Positions 1 through 9,039 are shown, counted from the first letter of the stretch. The stretch is 64,000 nt of DNA from Chrysomallon squamiferum (GCA_012295275.1 CM022677.1:14817943-14881942), one strand, 5' to 3'. A program made the numbers and translations. The notes: a model not told the origin generated them from the sequence alone.

Positions 1-515
1 TAGATATTTCATGTATTCTTGAACAGATGTTCTCTGTGGATCCTTTAGTTTCAGTATTTTTAAGTATCCATTCTCATTTAGAACGGCTCGATGCAAGCGG
101 CGATATTGCCTGTCTTGCGAGGGTGTTTTCAGAGTCGTCTTCCAAATAATATGGCAGTGAGTTCCATATGTAGGATGATTTGAAATAGCCTGACATTCTT
201 TTTGGTGATAAACCATTAATGTCTTCCATGATTTATTTCTCAAAAACGCTTTTAATTCGTTTATCACACGGTCTTGACCCTTTGAAAGGTACTCATAGTT
301 AGGCGTGGCCCAATGGTCAACAGTTTTAATATTTCCTGATTATCCATCTGGTATGACTTGATGAAATTCTTACCAGTCGCATATATAAATTTCCCTTCTT
401 TATCTTTTGCGAGACACCGAGGAACCAGATATTTCGGGTGAACCATGTCATAATTGACATGACCCACCAAAACACTGTAATATGTATCTTCTGGAAGATC
501 AACGAACCTATCCAT
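1..515 (-). pseudogene. NS1-like replication initiator, N-terminal part, frameshifted and cut by window edge
   Basis: Parvovirus NS1 nicks the viral origin with an N-terminal HUH endonuclease and unwinds DNA with a C-terminal SF3 helicase. Reading starts at ATG 515-513, which has G at -3 and G at +4. The first frame runs to a TGA at 264. The sensible reading then continues in another frame from about 320-335 down to base 1, so an indel lies near 315-335. In the second frame the motif GTHCHII (HCH at 159-151) matches the metal-binding HUH motif, as in the HCH of protoparvovirus NS1. About 49 residues later a KYL at the very edge could carry the nicking tyrosine. The helicase would lie outside the window. 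The family call rests on motif and context only, with no alignment. A CRESS or bidnavirus-type Rep is the main alternative. Confidence 0.6.
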
Positions 516-593
516 TTCCAATAATGTATTTTCATATAATATGTTCTTTACGTTAAGAGATAACAGTAACGACTGAAAACTTTTGAACGTTTC

Positions 594-599
594 TTTATT
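594..599 (-). terminator. Possible poly(A) signal after VP
   Basis: AATAAA reads on the minus strand at 599-594, about 110 bases past the VP stop codon. It overlaps the TATA box assigned to NS, so one or both assignments may be wrong. Confidence 0.35.
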
Positions 600-641
600 T
601 ATAACGTTTAAAACATTACGTCATATATATGACGTCATATG
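596..641 (-). promoter_or_regulatory. Candidate NS promoter: TATA box plus CRE-like palindrome
   Basis: TATAAATA reads on the minus strand at 603-596, about 81 bases upstream of the NS start. The element TATGACGTCATATG (628-641) lies 24 bases further upstream and contains a perfect CRE, TGACGTCA (630-637). The promoter ahead of the capsid-side ORF at 3234-3274 has almost the same layout. The TATA box overlaps a possible poly(A) signal (599-594). Confidence 0.5.
618..635. repeat. 18-nt perfect palindrome between VP and NS
   Basis: ACGTCATATATATGACGT equals its own reverse complement and overlaps the CRE-like promoter element. It lies in the 190-base spacer between the VP stop (708) and the NS start (515). 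It may be two overlapping CRE half-sites, or the remnant of a replication or junction palindrome. Confidence 0.6.
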
Positions 642-707
642 GTGTACGTGACAAAATGAACGTAACGTTATTAAAAGACTAATCACTGTATTCATACGCT
701 TAATATT

Positions 708-2827
708 TTATAATGGATATGACCAGTCATTTCCATTCCCCATAGTTTCTAATGTTCTATCACCATATGCACCATGTAATGGCCATAATTGTCTACGTCT
801 ATTTCTACGTTTATTCCAATTATCCCATATGGGTGGAAACGTTCTCATTTTCCATGTTGTATTTATTCTTTCTTTATATTTAGCAGCATCTTCACCTAAA
901 AATTGATCTTGTTCAGGATGTTTAACATTATCTTTATTACCCATTGGAGTAGTATCATCTTTTTTAAATATTAAACCTTGCATAGTACCAGGACATCCTC
1001 CTAATCCTATTGGAATATATTTTGGACACATGCCAGTCCGTACAATAAATTCAATCTCACTATAATATGTTATCTGAATGTTAGCATGATAATTGAAAAA
1101 TAATGTATTTCCTCCACTTGTTTTCTCAATGTCAGGATATAATCCAATTAAGAACATAGGAGGTCTGTTACATTGATATGTACGTCTATGTGAGCCATCT
1201 TTACAAACATCAATATTAGGATTATTTGCATTATTATGCATAACTCCTTGATTACTCATTTTTGTCCCTCCATCATCTACCATAGATGGTGCACCAAGTA
1301 CATTAGATGCCTTATTTTGAAAACAAGCTGTATAATGTATACGTCTGTATTGATGATTAAAATAACAACATATTGCAGTTCCCATTGGATGTTCTGTAGT
1401 ATTGGTAACTACTATATCATGTGTTGGCCAAACCTCTAAATTACCTTTATTTTCGTTAGCACATTGATATTTAGATTTAATACATAATCCAGATATATCT
1501 GTAAAGTTAAGTGTATGTGATGTTTCTGATGGAAATAAAACGGTTGGTGAGTCTTTACAGGTATAATCTAATGCAAAACCCCTGAACTAATTACAGTTTC
1601 TCTGTATCCATCATGTTTTTTCATGTCATATATATAATTAGGAGAGAATGTTTTATATTCTAATCCATCACCTGTCCATGCATGATTTAATAATTGCATA
1701 GCCATATCACTTGGTAAATATAATTTTCTATCTGGTTGAACAGGTATACTTCTGTTACTAATATCATCCATACATTCTTCATCTTTAAAATAGTAATTAT
1801 GTGATAAATTTAATTTTTTTTCAGGCAAACCATAATCATTATTTACATCTGTAAATGTCCACACACGAGAATTTGGTGGTGCCATTACAGGTACTTCATT
1901 AGGATCAGATTTATTATTGTTTAAAACATGAACAATCATATTATTTATATTAAATCCTATTCGTTTTACTCTATAACCCATAAAATCATCAGGTAAATTC
2001 CAATCATTAGCAGTAGTACTAGCTGCTTTATACCAATATGGTATTATATGCCCTCCATGATTAAATGTAAATTCACATACATTTGGGTCCCCTATAGCCT
2101 TTTTCCAATTGATATTATCTGAATTATTATCCAATATTTTCATAACAGCTTTTCGTTCTTTCGTAAAATTAATAGTACTAGTAAATGTTCGTTTGAATGT
2201 TTTTTTAATTGTTATATAACGTGGATCTGTATATTTAGTTGCTCCACCAAAACCTTGATACAACACATTATTACCGGTTGCAGATGCCATAGGTGCACCT
2301 TCAACAGCTTCACTTCCTCCTGTATCTGTAACTTCTTCATTCATTATGGAATCCGGCTCCATTACAGATTCCTGTGGTTGCAAATATGTACCTTTTGCAT
2401 TTGATCTGTCTAATACATCTTGTGATACTGTACTAGATAACTGTTTGTTATCTTGAACCTTAGCATCAGATCCTCCTGATGGTTCAGTTGATTGACGTTT
2501 CATAACTGATTTATTTTGATTTCCGGATGTGTCGTATATATTTCCTGGTTGTTCTTGGTTGTCGTAGAATAAAGGGGTCCCGAAAGGGTCGTCTTCGTCC
2601 GAATCTTCAACAGAGTTATAGTCTTGCCCAATATTTTGAATTGCCTGATAGAAATCGTTATTCGGAATTTGTATATTTGGATACTGACGTCGGATCGCAA
2701 GCCACTTTTCTTGTCGTTGTGAATAGGGGACATTTAGATCACCTAATATATTAAATGCTTTAGACTTAGCTATCGCCCAAAGTCTAGTGACTTCCTTCTT
2801 AGTCAACAGTCTCTTTCCTTTTGTCAT
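708..2827 (-). pseudogene. Parvovirus-like capsid protein (VP), split by one frameshift
   Basis: VP forms the small icosahedral jelly-roll shell of parvoviruses. The first part starts at ATG 2827 and runs 419 codons to TAG at 1568. It has a basic N-terminus, an acidic stretch at about residues 73-82 and a Ser/Thr/Gly-rich linker. From about residue 195 come jelly-roll-like strands, including PPNSRVWTFTDVNNDYGLP. The rest is open in a second frame from about 1580 to TAA at 708. It holds RPPMFLIGLYPDIEK and an aromatic/isoleucine-rich strand that resemble the C-terminal parvovirus capsid core, followed by an Arg-rich tail. The break coincides with a run of four G (minus strand, near 1581-1584), so a one-base length error or mutation there explains it. 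Total length near 700 codons suits a parvovirus VP. No phospholipase A2 calcium-loop (YxGPGN) is visible. Confidence 0.65.
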
Positions 2828-3189
2828 GAAATCGGTATGAGATTATATATATACGACACGTTTTCGTTTTCGTCAGCCTCTAATTGATTTCTTTCAGTAT
2901 CTGTGACGTTATTATCTATATCCTTTATATCAGGATTAACAAAATCCCCTAATTCTTTGATTGCTTGTTGAATCTGATTTTTAGTGTAATCAGATATACC
3001 TTCTACAGCTGATTCAACAACAGATGTTCCTATATTTATAGCTGGATCTAATAATGCACTATCAGCTCCAATTATTTCTGTTATAGCTGGTGATGTAGAT
3101 TCTAATATTGCTGTTGTGGCAAGTTCAACAGATGTATCGAAGGCGTATTCGATTAATTCTGTTGCAATTAATCCTAATGCAGTAAACAT
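2824..3189 (-). CDS. Small hydrophobic ORF upstream of VP, unknown function
   Basis: This ORF has 121 codons from ATG at 3189-3187 to TGA at 2826-2824. I chose this ATG because the open frame further upstream runs into the terminal hairpin without another ATG. The N-terminal ~70 residues are rich in Ala, Ile, Leu, Thr and Ser with spaced acidic residues (starts MFTALGLIATELIEYAF). The second half is polar and acidic. Its stop overlaps the VP start as ATGA, so the two are probably translated from one transcript. A TATAAATA lies 45 bases upstream. The amphipathic Ala-rich start recalls minor capsid proteins of the polyomavirus VP2 type in style only. I recognise no family. Confidence 0.55.
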   Translation of the reverse strand: MFTALGLIATELIEYAFDTSVELATTAILESTSPAITEIIGADSALLDPAINIGTSVVESAVEGISDYTKNQIQQAIKELGDFVNPDIKDIDNNVTDTERNQLEADENENVSYIYNLIPIS

Positions 3190-3233
3190 GCTATCATAAC
3201 AACTATTATTATTATAATGAACAAATTTTATAA

Positions 3234-3274
3234 TATTTATATTATATATTATTAACCGGATATGACGTGATATG
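3234..3274 (-). promoter_or_regulatory. Candidate VP-side promoter: TATA box plus CRE-like site
   Basis: TATAAATA reads on the minus strand at 3241-3234, 45 bases before the ATG of the 121-codon ORF. TATGACGTGATATG (3261-3274) lies 19 bases further upstream. It differs by one base from the element beside the NS TATA box. Confidence 0.5.
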
Positions 3275-3380
3275 TAAATTAATGTGATTTTTGGGACCTG
3301 ATAGATCCCAACCCAACTCTTGCTTATTATTGAAAAAACAATGTATAACACGAATGGTTTTTGGTTTTTGGCCTTGAAAG

Positions 3381-3465
3381 CCAATATGTACTTTTAGCTT
3401 ATGACCGTAGGGCTCGGGCTACGCCCGAAGGAGCTAGTCACCTTCGGGCTAAAAGTACATATTGG
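3381..3465. repeat. Parvovirus-type terminal hairpin (telomere)
   Basis: The outer arms CCAATATGTACTTTTAGC (3381-3398) and GCTAAAAGTACATATTGG (3448-3465) are perfectly complementary over 18 bp. The enclosed 49 bases are GC-rich, unlike anything nearby, and contain smaller palindromes. GCCCGAAGG (3423-3431) pairs with CCTTCGGGC (3441-3449). CGGGC (3415-3419) pairs with GCCCG (3423-3427). Some of these pairings exclude each other, so Y/T-shaped or alternative folds are possible, as in AAV-like ITRs. It sits at the outer edge of the viral block, where a terminal hairpin would be expected. Confidence 0.7.

Positions 3466-3470
<5 letters not shown>

Positions 3471-3513
<43 letters not shown>
3471..3513. 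repeat. (GT)n microsatellite at the viral junction
   Basis: About 21 GT dinucleotides begin immediately after the last bases that can belong to the hairpin. This marks the start of host-like DNA. Confidence 0.95.
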
Positions 3514-3515
<2 letters not shown>

Positions 3516-3854
3516 TGAATGAGTGTGTATGTTGTTTGATTTATAGCATATCTATCTAAAAAATGACTTTTTGAAATAGGAAAATATCAGGCCTCTATCT
3601 GTTTTCATAAGCTTGTTATTTTATTTTCAGACTAAACTCAACTAGTATAGTAAGTTAAATCTAAATGTGGAAAAAGAAGAATTATTACTGTATTTAATAA
3701 AATCAAAAAGCATACACCCTGTCCAAAACAAAGAACCTACACTAACTGAATAAAAAATCTTGTTTCACATAAGTATTGTTTATCACATTGAAACATCACA
3801 AAGATATATCATTAATCTAAAATCACAAATAAATTACATCTTTAAGTAAAATTC

Positions 3855-3914
3855 TCAATAAATGCAGAATAAAAATTTAGTTACTTTGATTTCTTCATCT
3901 GAAAGTTTGCGCAA
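3855..3914 (-). CDS. Candidate terminal exon of the decayed locus
   Basis: A strong acceptor (TATTTTTATTTCAG) is followed by 19 codons starting LRKLSDEEIKVTK and a TGA. The phase does not match the exon at 4314-4365, so another exon or a frame error lies between them. Confidence 0.3.
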   Translation of the reverse strand: MRKLSDEEIKVTKFLFCIY

Positions 3915-4313
3915 CTGAAATAAAAATATACTGTTGAGACAGCTGTCCTAATGGGGGAACAAATCTGGATATTGCTGATATTTTGCTAGTTAAGGAAAAT
4001 GAAGGATGCAACACGAACTGCTGAACATAAAATGTGTTTCCTGAACTAATTTAACTAATGTCTGCAATGACTGAAATAAGAAAACCTCAGCATAATATAA
4101 AATGTCAGTATAAGTAAAACATACATGCAAAAACTCTACATGATTTCAATAGACATAACTGAAAACTAGGACTGTCATGTTACATGTAAGTATACGTTTT
4201 AATCAGTTGTTTGCTCAAACCTGTATTGTGGGATTCAGTATACACAGTGCAGACAAGATTACACAATCAGAAGACTAACCAAAAAACCCAGATAGAAATG
4301 CATTTAATACCAC

Positions 4314-4365
4314 CTTGAAACTGAGATACTGACCAATGTGTAACCAGACTTGCTAATCTTTTAAT
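4314..4365 (-). CDS. Candidate coding exon of the decayed locus
   Basis: This exon is 52 nt with a strong acceptor (CTTGATCTTTTCAG) and donor GTGGTA. It reads IKRLASLVTHWSVSQFQ. Confidence 0.35.
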
Positions 4366-5217
4366 CTGAAAAGATCAAGAGCATTCTAATGAATTAATTA
4401 ACTGCTATGATTTTAAAATGAGATGATATAATTAATTCAAACCACAAAAAAGTATTTTATGCCATTACTATCTAAAGTAAACATCATTTATGAGAAATTT
4501 ATATAAAATTTTTAATACTATTCTGTGCATAAAAATACATTTTGCTACTTTTAATTAAATCCATCCTTAATCAAATGAGCCATAAAACCCAAAAGTGAAT
4601 GAATAAAACATACAATATAGGAGCATTCAATCCACACATAGACATGGATATTTTAGATCCTGGACAAGAAAAGTAAACTCATTCTTAATTAATAAAAATA
4701 TATAAAACAATAGTTATGTAGATTATATTTTTAATTAGAAAAAAAAAACAAAAAAAAACCCGCACACAAAGCTACTATAACCTAAAAACAACAATAGAAC
4801 TTTCACCTTTTAAATTGTCTTCTTTACTGTTGAAACACGAACACAATAATTAAGTAGCATCAGTAACAACAAAGATATGAATAAATTCTTAAGAGCTTTT
4901 AATTCAGCAACAAATAATTTACATTATTTTTTCTTACAAAATATCTGAATTAACAGCCTTTTTCATCAATGTATATCTGATTAGGGCTAACAATAAAAAA
5001 TAAAAAATAAAAAAAAAGCTAGTAATGACAAAAATTATACATGTAAATATTTTTACCTTAATTTTTATACAAATATCATTATCATCTTTGTCAGTTAAAG
5101 AGTGACACATGTGAAAGGAAAAAGAAAAGACCGTGTTAACTTACTTGGTCTCTTCAAGTTCTGTTTGATTTTTTTTTTGTGTGGTTGTTTAATGTTCCCA
5201 ACACCAGTAACCATTAC

Positions 5218-5264
5218 TTCCCACTAACACATGCATGGAAATGAAAGTCATGTCTCTCATCTCT
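5218..5264 (-). CDS. Candidate coding exon of the decayed locus
   Basis: The acceptor is TATATTTTCACAG. In phase 0 it reads RDERHDFHFHACVSG, then meets GTAATG (possible donor) or an in-frame stop. An alternative donor, GTTAGT, lies 13 bases earlier. Confidence 0.3.
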
Positions 5265-5689
5265 CTGTGAAAATATATAATGTTTATTAGTATTAAAGGT
5301 ATTTTATCTGTTTTTATCAATGTAAATTATTGCTAAATATACGCGAGTATGCAACATAAAATATAAAGGGTAAAAAGAGAAAAAATAAGAGTAAAACTGT
5401 AAGTGGAGAAAGTGAACAGAAAATAAGGGTAAGCAGCAGCCAAGCTGGTCAAGAAGTCGCTATTACAAGGATGTCAAATACACAGAATAACGAGATGTTC
5501 ATCTGCACCATTTTATAAGTGTCAGCAGTCACAGTATGGACAATACCAGGGTCAGTATTCTGGGATAATTTCAACAGTTGTGCACATTCAAGATGTCAGT
5601 ATATAATTAGATACCCTGATTAGAAAGTTATTACAAGGTTTGTTGGTGCTTAAACCATTATTAAATTGATGTATCAGTGGTGAAATGAT

Positions 5690-6060
5690 TGATATTTAGA
5701 AAAAAGTACAAGATATGAATTACATTCACTAACAGTTTGAAAGCAATAAAAATAAAACTGAATAGTATGTAATTAAATACAAGATATCAGTGGTAAAATG
5801 TATGAATTACAATCACAGTTTGAAAGCAATAAAAATATCTCGGAGATTTGAAATCAATTGTGTCAGATATGAACAGTTCTACTTATGAAATGAGAGATAA
5901 TAATAACAGTGTGAAACAAAACATATGTGAATTAAAAACTGAGTTTGGAAACTTAAGAAAAAATGATCTACAAACTCGCTTCATGTGTGACAATTTAATC
6001 TTTAGTGGGATACCAGAGAAAGATGAGGAAGACACAGATGTGAAATTTACAACAAAATAA
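5690..6060 (+). mobile_element. LINE ORF1 fragment
   Basis: The plus strand from 5848 reads a Lys/Asn/Ser coiled-coil-like stretch. It then gives LQTRFMCDNLIFSGIPEKDE before a TAA at 6058. The pattern (R/D)NLIFSGIPE is typical of the RNA-binding ORF1 of L1-like and related non-LTR elements. Just upstream, a ~45-bp piece containing CAGTTTGAAAGCAATAAAAAT occurs twice (about 5708-5755 and 5797-5836). No reverse transcriptase follows, so this is a 5' remnant. Confidence 0.5.
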
Positions 6061-6078
6061 TCAGGTTTGTATAAAAGT

Positions 6079-6080
<2 letters not shown>

Positions 6081-6170
<90 letters not shown>
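6081..6170. repeat. (GT)n followed by (GA)n
   Basis: About 22 GT units (6081-6124) run directly into about 23 GA units (6125-6170). Confidence 0.95.
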
Positions 6171-6174
<4 letters not shown>

Positions 6175-6269
6175 TATGTTATAAAATGGAACTTCCTACG
6201 TTAAATTAAATTAAACAACATTAGGTTTAGAATAACGAGAAATACGTAAGAAAACAAACTCAAATTCAC

Positions 6270-6338
6270 CTGTTCCAGTTTTTTCTCTTTTCCAGTGGCA
6301 GCAGTACAAATGTTTTCCTCAGTGCTGGACAGCACCTT
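6270..6338 (-). CDS. Candidate coding exon of the decayed locus
   Basis: This exon is exactly 23 codons, phase 0 to 0, with acceptor TTGTTTCAGTAG and donor GTGAAT. It reads STEENICTAATGKEKKLEQ near its end. It is phase-compatible with its neighbours on both sides. Confidence 0.4.
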
Positions 6339-6724
6339 CTACTGAAACAACTTCACTAGCAAACATCAGCATTCAATTATGTGCATTTTGAAAAAAAGAA
6401 ATAAAAACCAAATTATAGAAATAATAAACTGTTATAAATAAATAACTAATGTTTCCATTATTATTAAAATTAAAATTTTACTGGTACCAGTTACTCGATT
6501 ATTCAGACACAAAGGGGTGTGGAATATTTTTGATATACTTTGTATAATCATGATAATGATGATAATGGTATTAATTTAATTAATTAACAAAACAATGATT
6601 CTTATTATGCTATTTTACAATCAGTAAAGAGTTGTTACTATAAAATTTATTTCACTTTCTCTAAGAAATAAAAATAAGATAAAAAACTTACAACTAGGAA
6701 TTGTGCAGTCTGCAGTTTCTATAC

Positions 6725-6792
6725 AGCTGATTCATCCTTCTCCATAATGTAAATTCCCTTTCTAGACAGCAACTGAACAATATTGCAATGAC
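6725..6792 (-). CDS. Candidate coding exon of the decayed locus
   Basis: This exon is 68 nt with acceptor TTTTATGTAG and donor GTATAG. After two bases that complete a split codon it reads HCNIVQLLSRKGIYIMEKDE plus two more residues. It ends in phase 0 and joins in frame to 6270-6338. The donor is weak; reading on gives an immediate TAG. Confidence 0.3.
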
Positions 6793-6956
6793 CTACATAA
6801 AATATTTAACATCAACAGTAAACAATGTTTTTAGCAATTCCAACATGGACATAATACTTTCTTTTTTTATCAATCTACATTTGTCTGATAAATGCATTCT
6901 TGTTTGCTTATAATCATTCATCTAATATGTCTCTCTCACACACAAACACACACATA

Positions 6957-6960
<4 letters not shown>

Positions 6961-6998
<38 letters not shown>
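6961..6998. repeat. (CA)n microsatellite
   Basis: There are 19 uninterrupted CA units, preceded by an imperfect CA-rich stretch from about 6937. Confidence 0.95.
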
Positions 6999-7000
<2 letters not shown>

Positions 7001-7059
7001 AAGAACATACCCTGCCACTGTTGAGAGGTTTCTGAAAACATTCTAACACAGGCCTAACA

Positions 7060-7590
7060 CATCATTTGACACCAGACTCTTGATTCACATTATCAATAGT
7101 CTCTTGTATCCATTCTCTGGAAAATAGCCTGGATTTCTGTGATGATGAAGTAGGGGACAGGGACATGGGTGCATTGGAACCACTCTTAATCAGGTACAGG
7201 ACTAGCCCAGTTATTTGAATCATCTTGTTCTGCTGCAGCTACAGCCTCTGTTTTCTTCTCTCTGTTTTCTTTATCTTCACATTCAGCTTCATTCTCAGAG
7301 CAGCAAGCTCAGATGTTACCTGCTGCTCAACTTCCTGGCTGTTGTCTTTGCACACAGCCAATCCAGTCATCTGCCAAGTGGTTTTGTTTGGCAGAGTAGC
7401 AGATGAAGTCTTTTTACCAGCATCAGCTTGTTTTCACAACAACACGGACTGCTATGGAGCTCTGCCCTTTCCTTCTTGTTCCTGTCCATGCTGAATATAA
7501 ACCATCAATACATCCATATTATAGATATTCCAGCAGCACTTGCACTCTACAGTGTGGTTCTGGTCAATGATTGTGTAGCTGGATGAGAAA
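7060..7590 (-). pseudogene. Large frameshifted exon of the decayed locus
   Basis: A pyrimidine-rich acceptor (TTTCTCATCCAG) precedes YTIIDQNHTVECKCCW and IYNMDVLMVYIQHG in one frame. Two stops follow. The same frame resumes with a Lys/Ser/Thr stretch and coiled-coil-like acidic text (QEVEQQVTSELAALRMK). The reading then shifts frame to an acidic segment ending NNWASPVPD, and shifts again to a Ser-rich segment and SREWIQETIDNVNQESGVK, ending at TGA. A GTATGT donor-like site follows. At least two shifts and three stops argue for a pseudogene. Confidence 0.35.
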
Positions 7591-7679
7591 TTAATAAAAT
7601 ATTTCACTCAGATCTGATTTTTCATAGAAGCATCTTTAAATAAATCTGGAATATTTTCTCCACATGATCTAGAAAACAT

Positions 7680-8060
7680 CAAATATAAACAAATATTAAT
7701 AATGAAAAATAAAATGAATAATAATAATAAAGATTAAAATAATAATAATATTAAAAAATAAAACACAAAATAATAAAAATTAGTAATAATAATAAGATGA
7801 TTAAAAACAAAAAGGAAATACAACAAAACAAAACAAAATGTTGATTAATAAAATAAAATTTACATTAAGAAAAGAAGGGATACAAAGAACAGTTATCACT
7901 GAGGATAACAAATTATTTGTGTGTGTGTGTGTGAATCATAAATAAACTGACAGAAAACAACCTGTCAAACAAAATTAGCATATTTTCTTTTAATAGTTTT
8001 ACTAGTTTATTTAAAAAAATAATAATAATAAAAAATAATAATAATAATAATAATAATAAA
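7680..8060. repeat. A/T-rich trinucleotide-like tract
   Basis: AAT-type repeats and A-rich low-complexity sequence, with an (AAT)n run at about 8039-8058 and a short (GT)n at 7918-7932. I see no gene here. Confidence 0.8.
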
Positions 8061-8439
8061 ATTTAAAATTCTCTGTAAGTTGTTCTGTGGTGTTTCCTTT
8101 GGTGTGTGCTAAACAAGTCAATTTATTTTAAAACAAATTTAATTACTGGCCACTCAAAATTTGCCCCTGATAGGCTGATACATCATGTTGGTAAAACAAA
8201 ATTTGAGACTTTATATGACGTTGTTTATGCTGTTCCCATTAGTACAACCACTGGTGAATGTTATTATTAATCGAGTGTCGTTTTTCGAAAAAATATAACA
8301 AATAAATAAATAAATAAATAAATAATTATTGTTCCCAAATAATATGGCTGCCATCATGTGTCTATGACTTTTAAATTATAATTAAATAAAACGAAAGAGA
8401 TCCAAACGCATTATCAATTATAATAATAAATAGTAATAC

Positions 8440-8567
8440 CTGTCTCCTTTACAAAATGAAATGATAATGCGATTACCCCAATTCTGTAGAAGATTCTTCG
8501 AACGTCAATTAAGAAGGTAAATCCGTGAAGACCGATAATCATCCCGCATTTTTCCGCAACTACTACA
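8440..8567 (-). CDS. Candidate coding exon, unrecognised
   Basis: This exon is 128 nt bounded by a long T-tract acceptor (TTTTTATTTTTAG) and a good donor (ACAG|GTATTA). After one split base it gives 42 open codons, including GMIIGLHGFTFLIDVRRIF. A short candidate exon at 8899-8943 (ACC ATG start) lies upstream but joins in a different frame. Its relation to the decayed locus at 3.9-7.6 kb is unknown. Confidence 0.3.
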
Positions 8568-8898
8568 CTAAAAATAAAAAAAAAAAAAAAATAAATAAAA
8601 CAAAAATAAAAATAATGTTCAAAAAAATAAAAAAATAAAAAATAAAGGAGCATAACAACCTTTATTAAAATATACGTACTAATTATAAATCGATGTGGTT
8701 CTTTTATTTATTATTATTATTATTATTTTTTTTTTTTTTTTTTTTTATTATTATTAGCCAATCGTTGACCGAGAACTTCAAATACACGGTGTTGTTATTT
8801 TTTTTCCCCCTACTTTTTCTTTCTTCTCATTATTTATATTAATGCACCAAATAAAATCACAAAGCTTACAATTCACACTACAATAACTTGCTTATTAC

Positions 8899-8943
8899 TG
8901 TCCAGGAATTGACCGTTCTTTGATATACGTCTGAAAACATGGT
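8899..8943 (-). CDS. Candidate 5' coding exon with start codon
   Basis: Acceptor TTTATTTTTTCAG is followed by ACC ATG and 14 codons (MFSDVYQRTVNSWT), then GTAATA as donor. Joined directly to 8440-8567 it stops after about 20 codons, so this may be a 5' exon of another transcript or chance. Confidence 0.2.
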
Positions 8944-9039
8944 CTGAAAAAATAAAAAATATTATTTTACCTTTTACTAAGTACTGCAATCAGTGTCCTC
9001 CTGTATTAAAATATATTGTTAATATTTCTAGTAATGTAG

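Larger units (their letters stand above)
1..3470 (-). mobile_element. Parvovirus-like endogenous viral element (partial)
   Basis: This 3.47-kb block contains a HUH-type replication nuclease, a parvovirus-like capsid gene, a small accessory ORF and a terminal-type hairpin. All readable genes are on the minus strand. It runs off the left edge of the window and ends on the right at a hairpin followed directly by a (GT)n microsatellite, which I take as the host junction. Only two frame breaks are visible in about 2.7 kb of coding sequence, so the copy is either fairly young or contains sequencing errors. The gene order hairpin - small ORF - VP - NS is not the usual NS-then-VP order. Integration into a host chromosome is inferred from the continuous 60 kb of animal-like DNA to the right. 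Confidence 0.7.
3855..7590 (-). pseudogene. Decayed multi-exon host locus, unrecognised protein
   Basis: Several short stretches on the minus strand read as protein and are bounded by AG acceptors and GT donors. The best are listed separately (6725-6792, 6270-6338, 5218-5264, 4314-4365, 3855-3914). The first three join in phase. Further upstream, 7060-7590 holds about 500 bases that are clearly coding but change frame at least twice and contain in-frame stops. Readable pieces there include NKTTWQMTGLAVCKDNSQ, EQDDSNNWASPVPD and SRLFSREWIQETIDNV. I do not recognise the family. A degraded gene or retrocopy fits best, and assembly indels could mimic this. Confidence 0.4.

Noticed and set aside
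3190-3384. N-terminal extension of the viral 121-codon ORF into the hairpin
   Set aside because: There is no ATG in the extension. The open frame would run into the terminal hairpin and cross the TATA box.
8570-8653. Phe/Tyr-rich extension of the frame upstream of the 8440-8567 exon
   Set aside because: It is the translation of the A/T-rich polypyrimidine tract before the splice acceptor.
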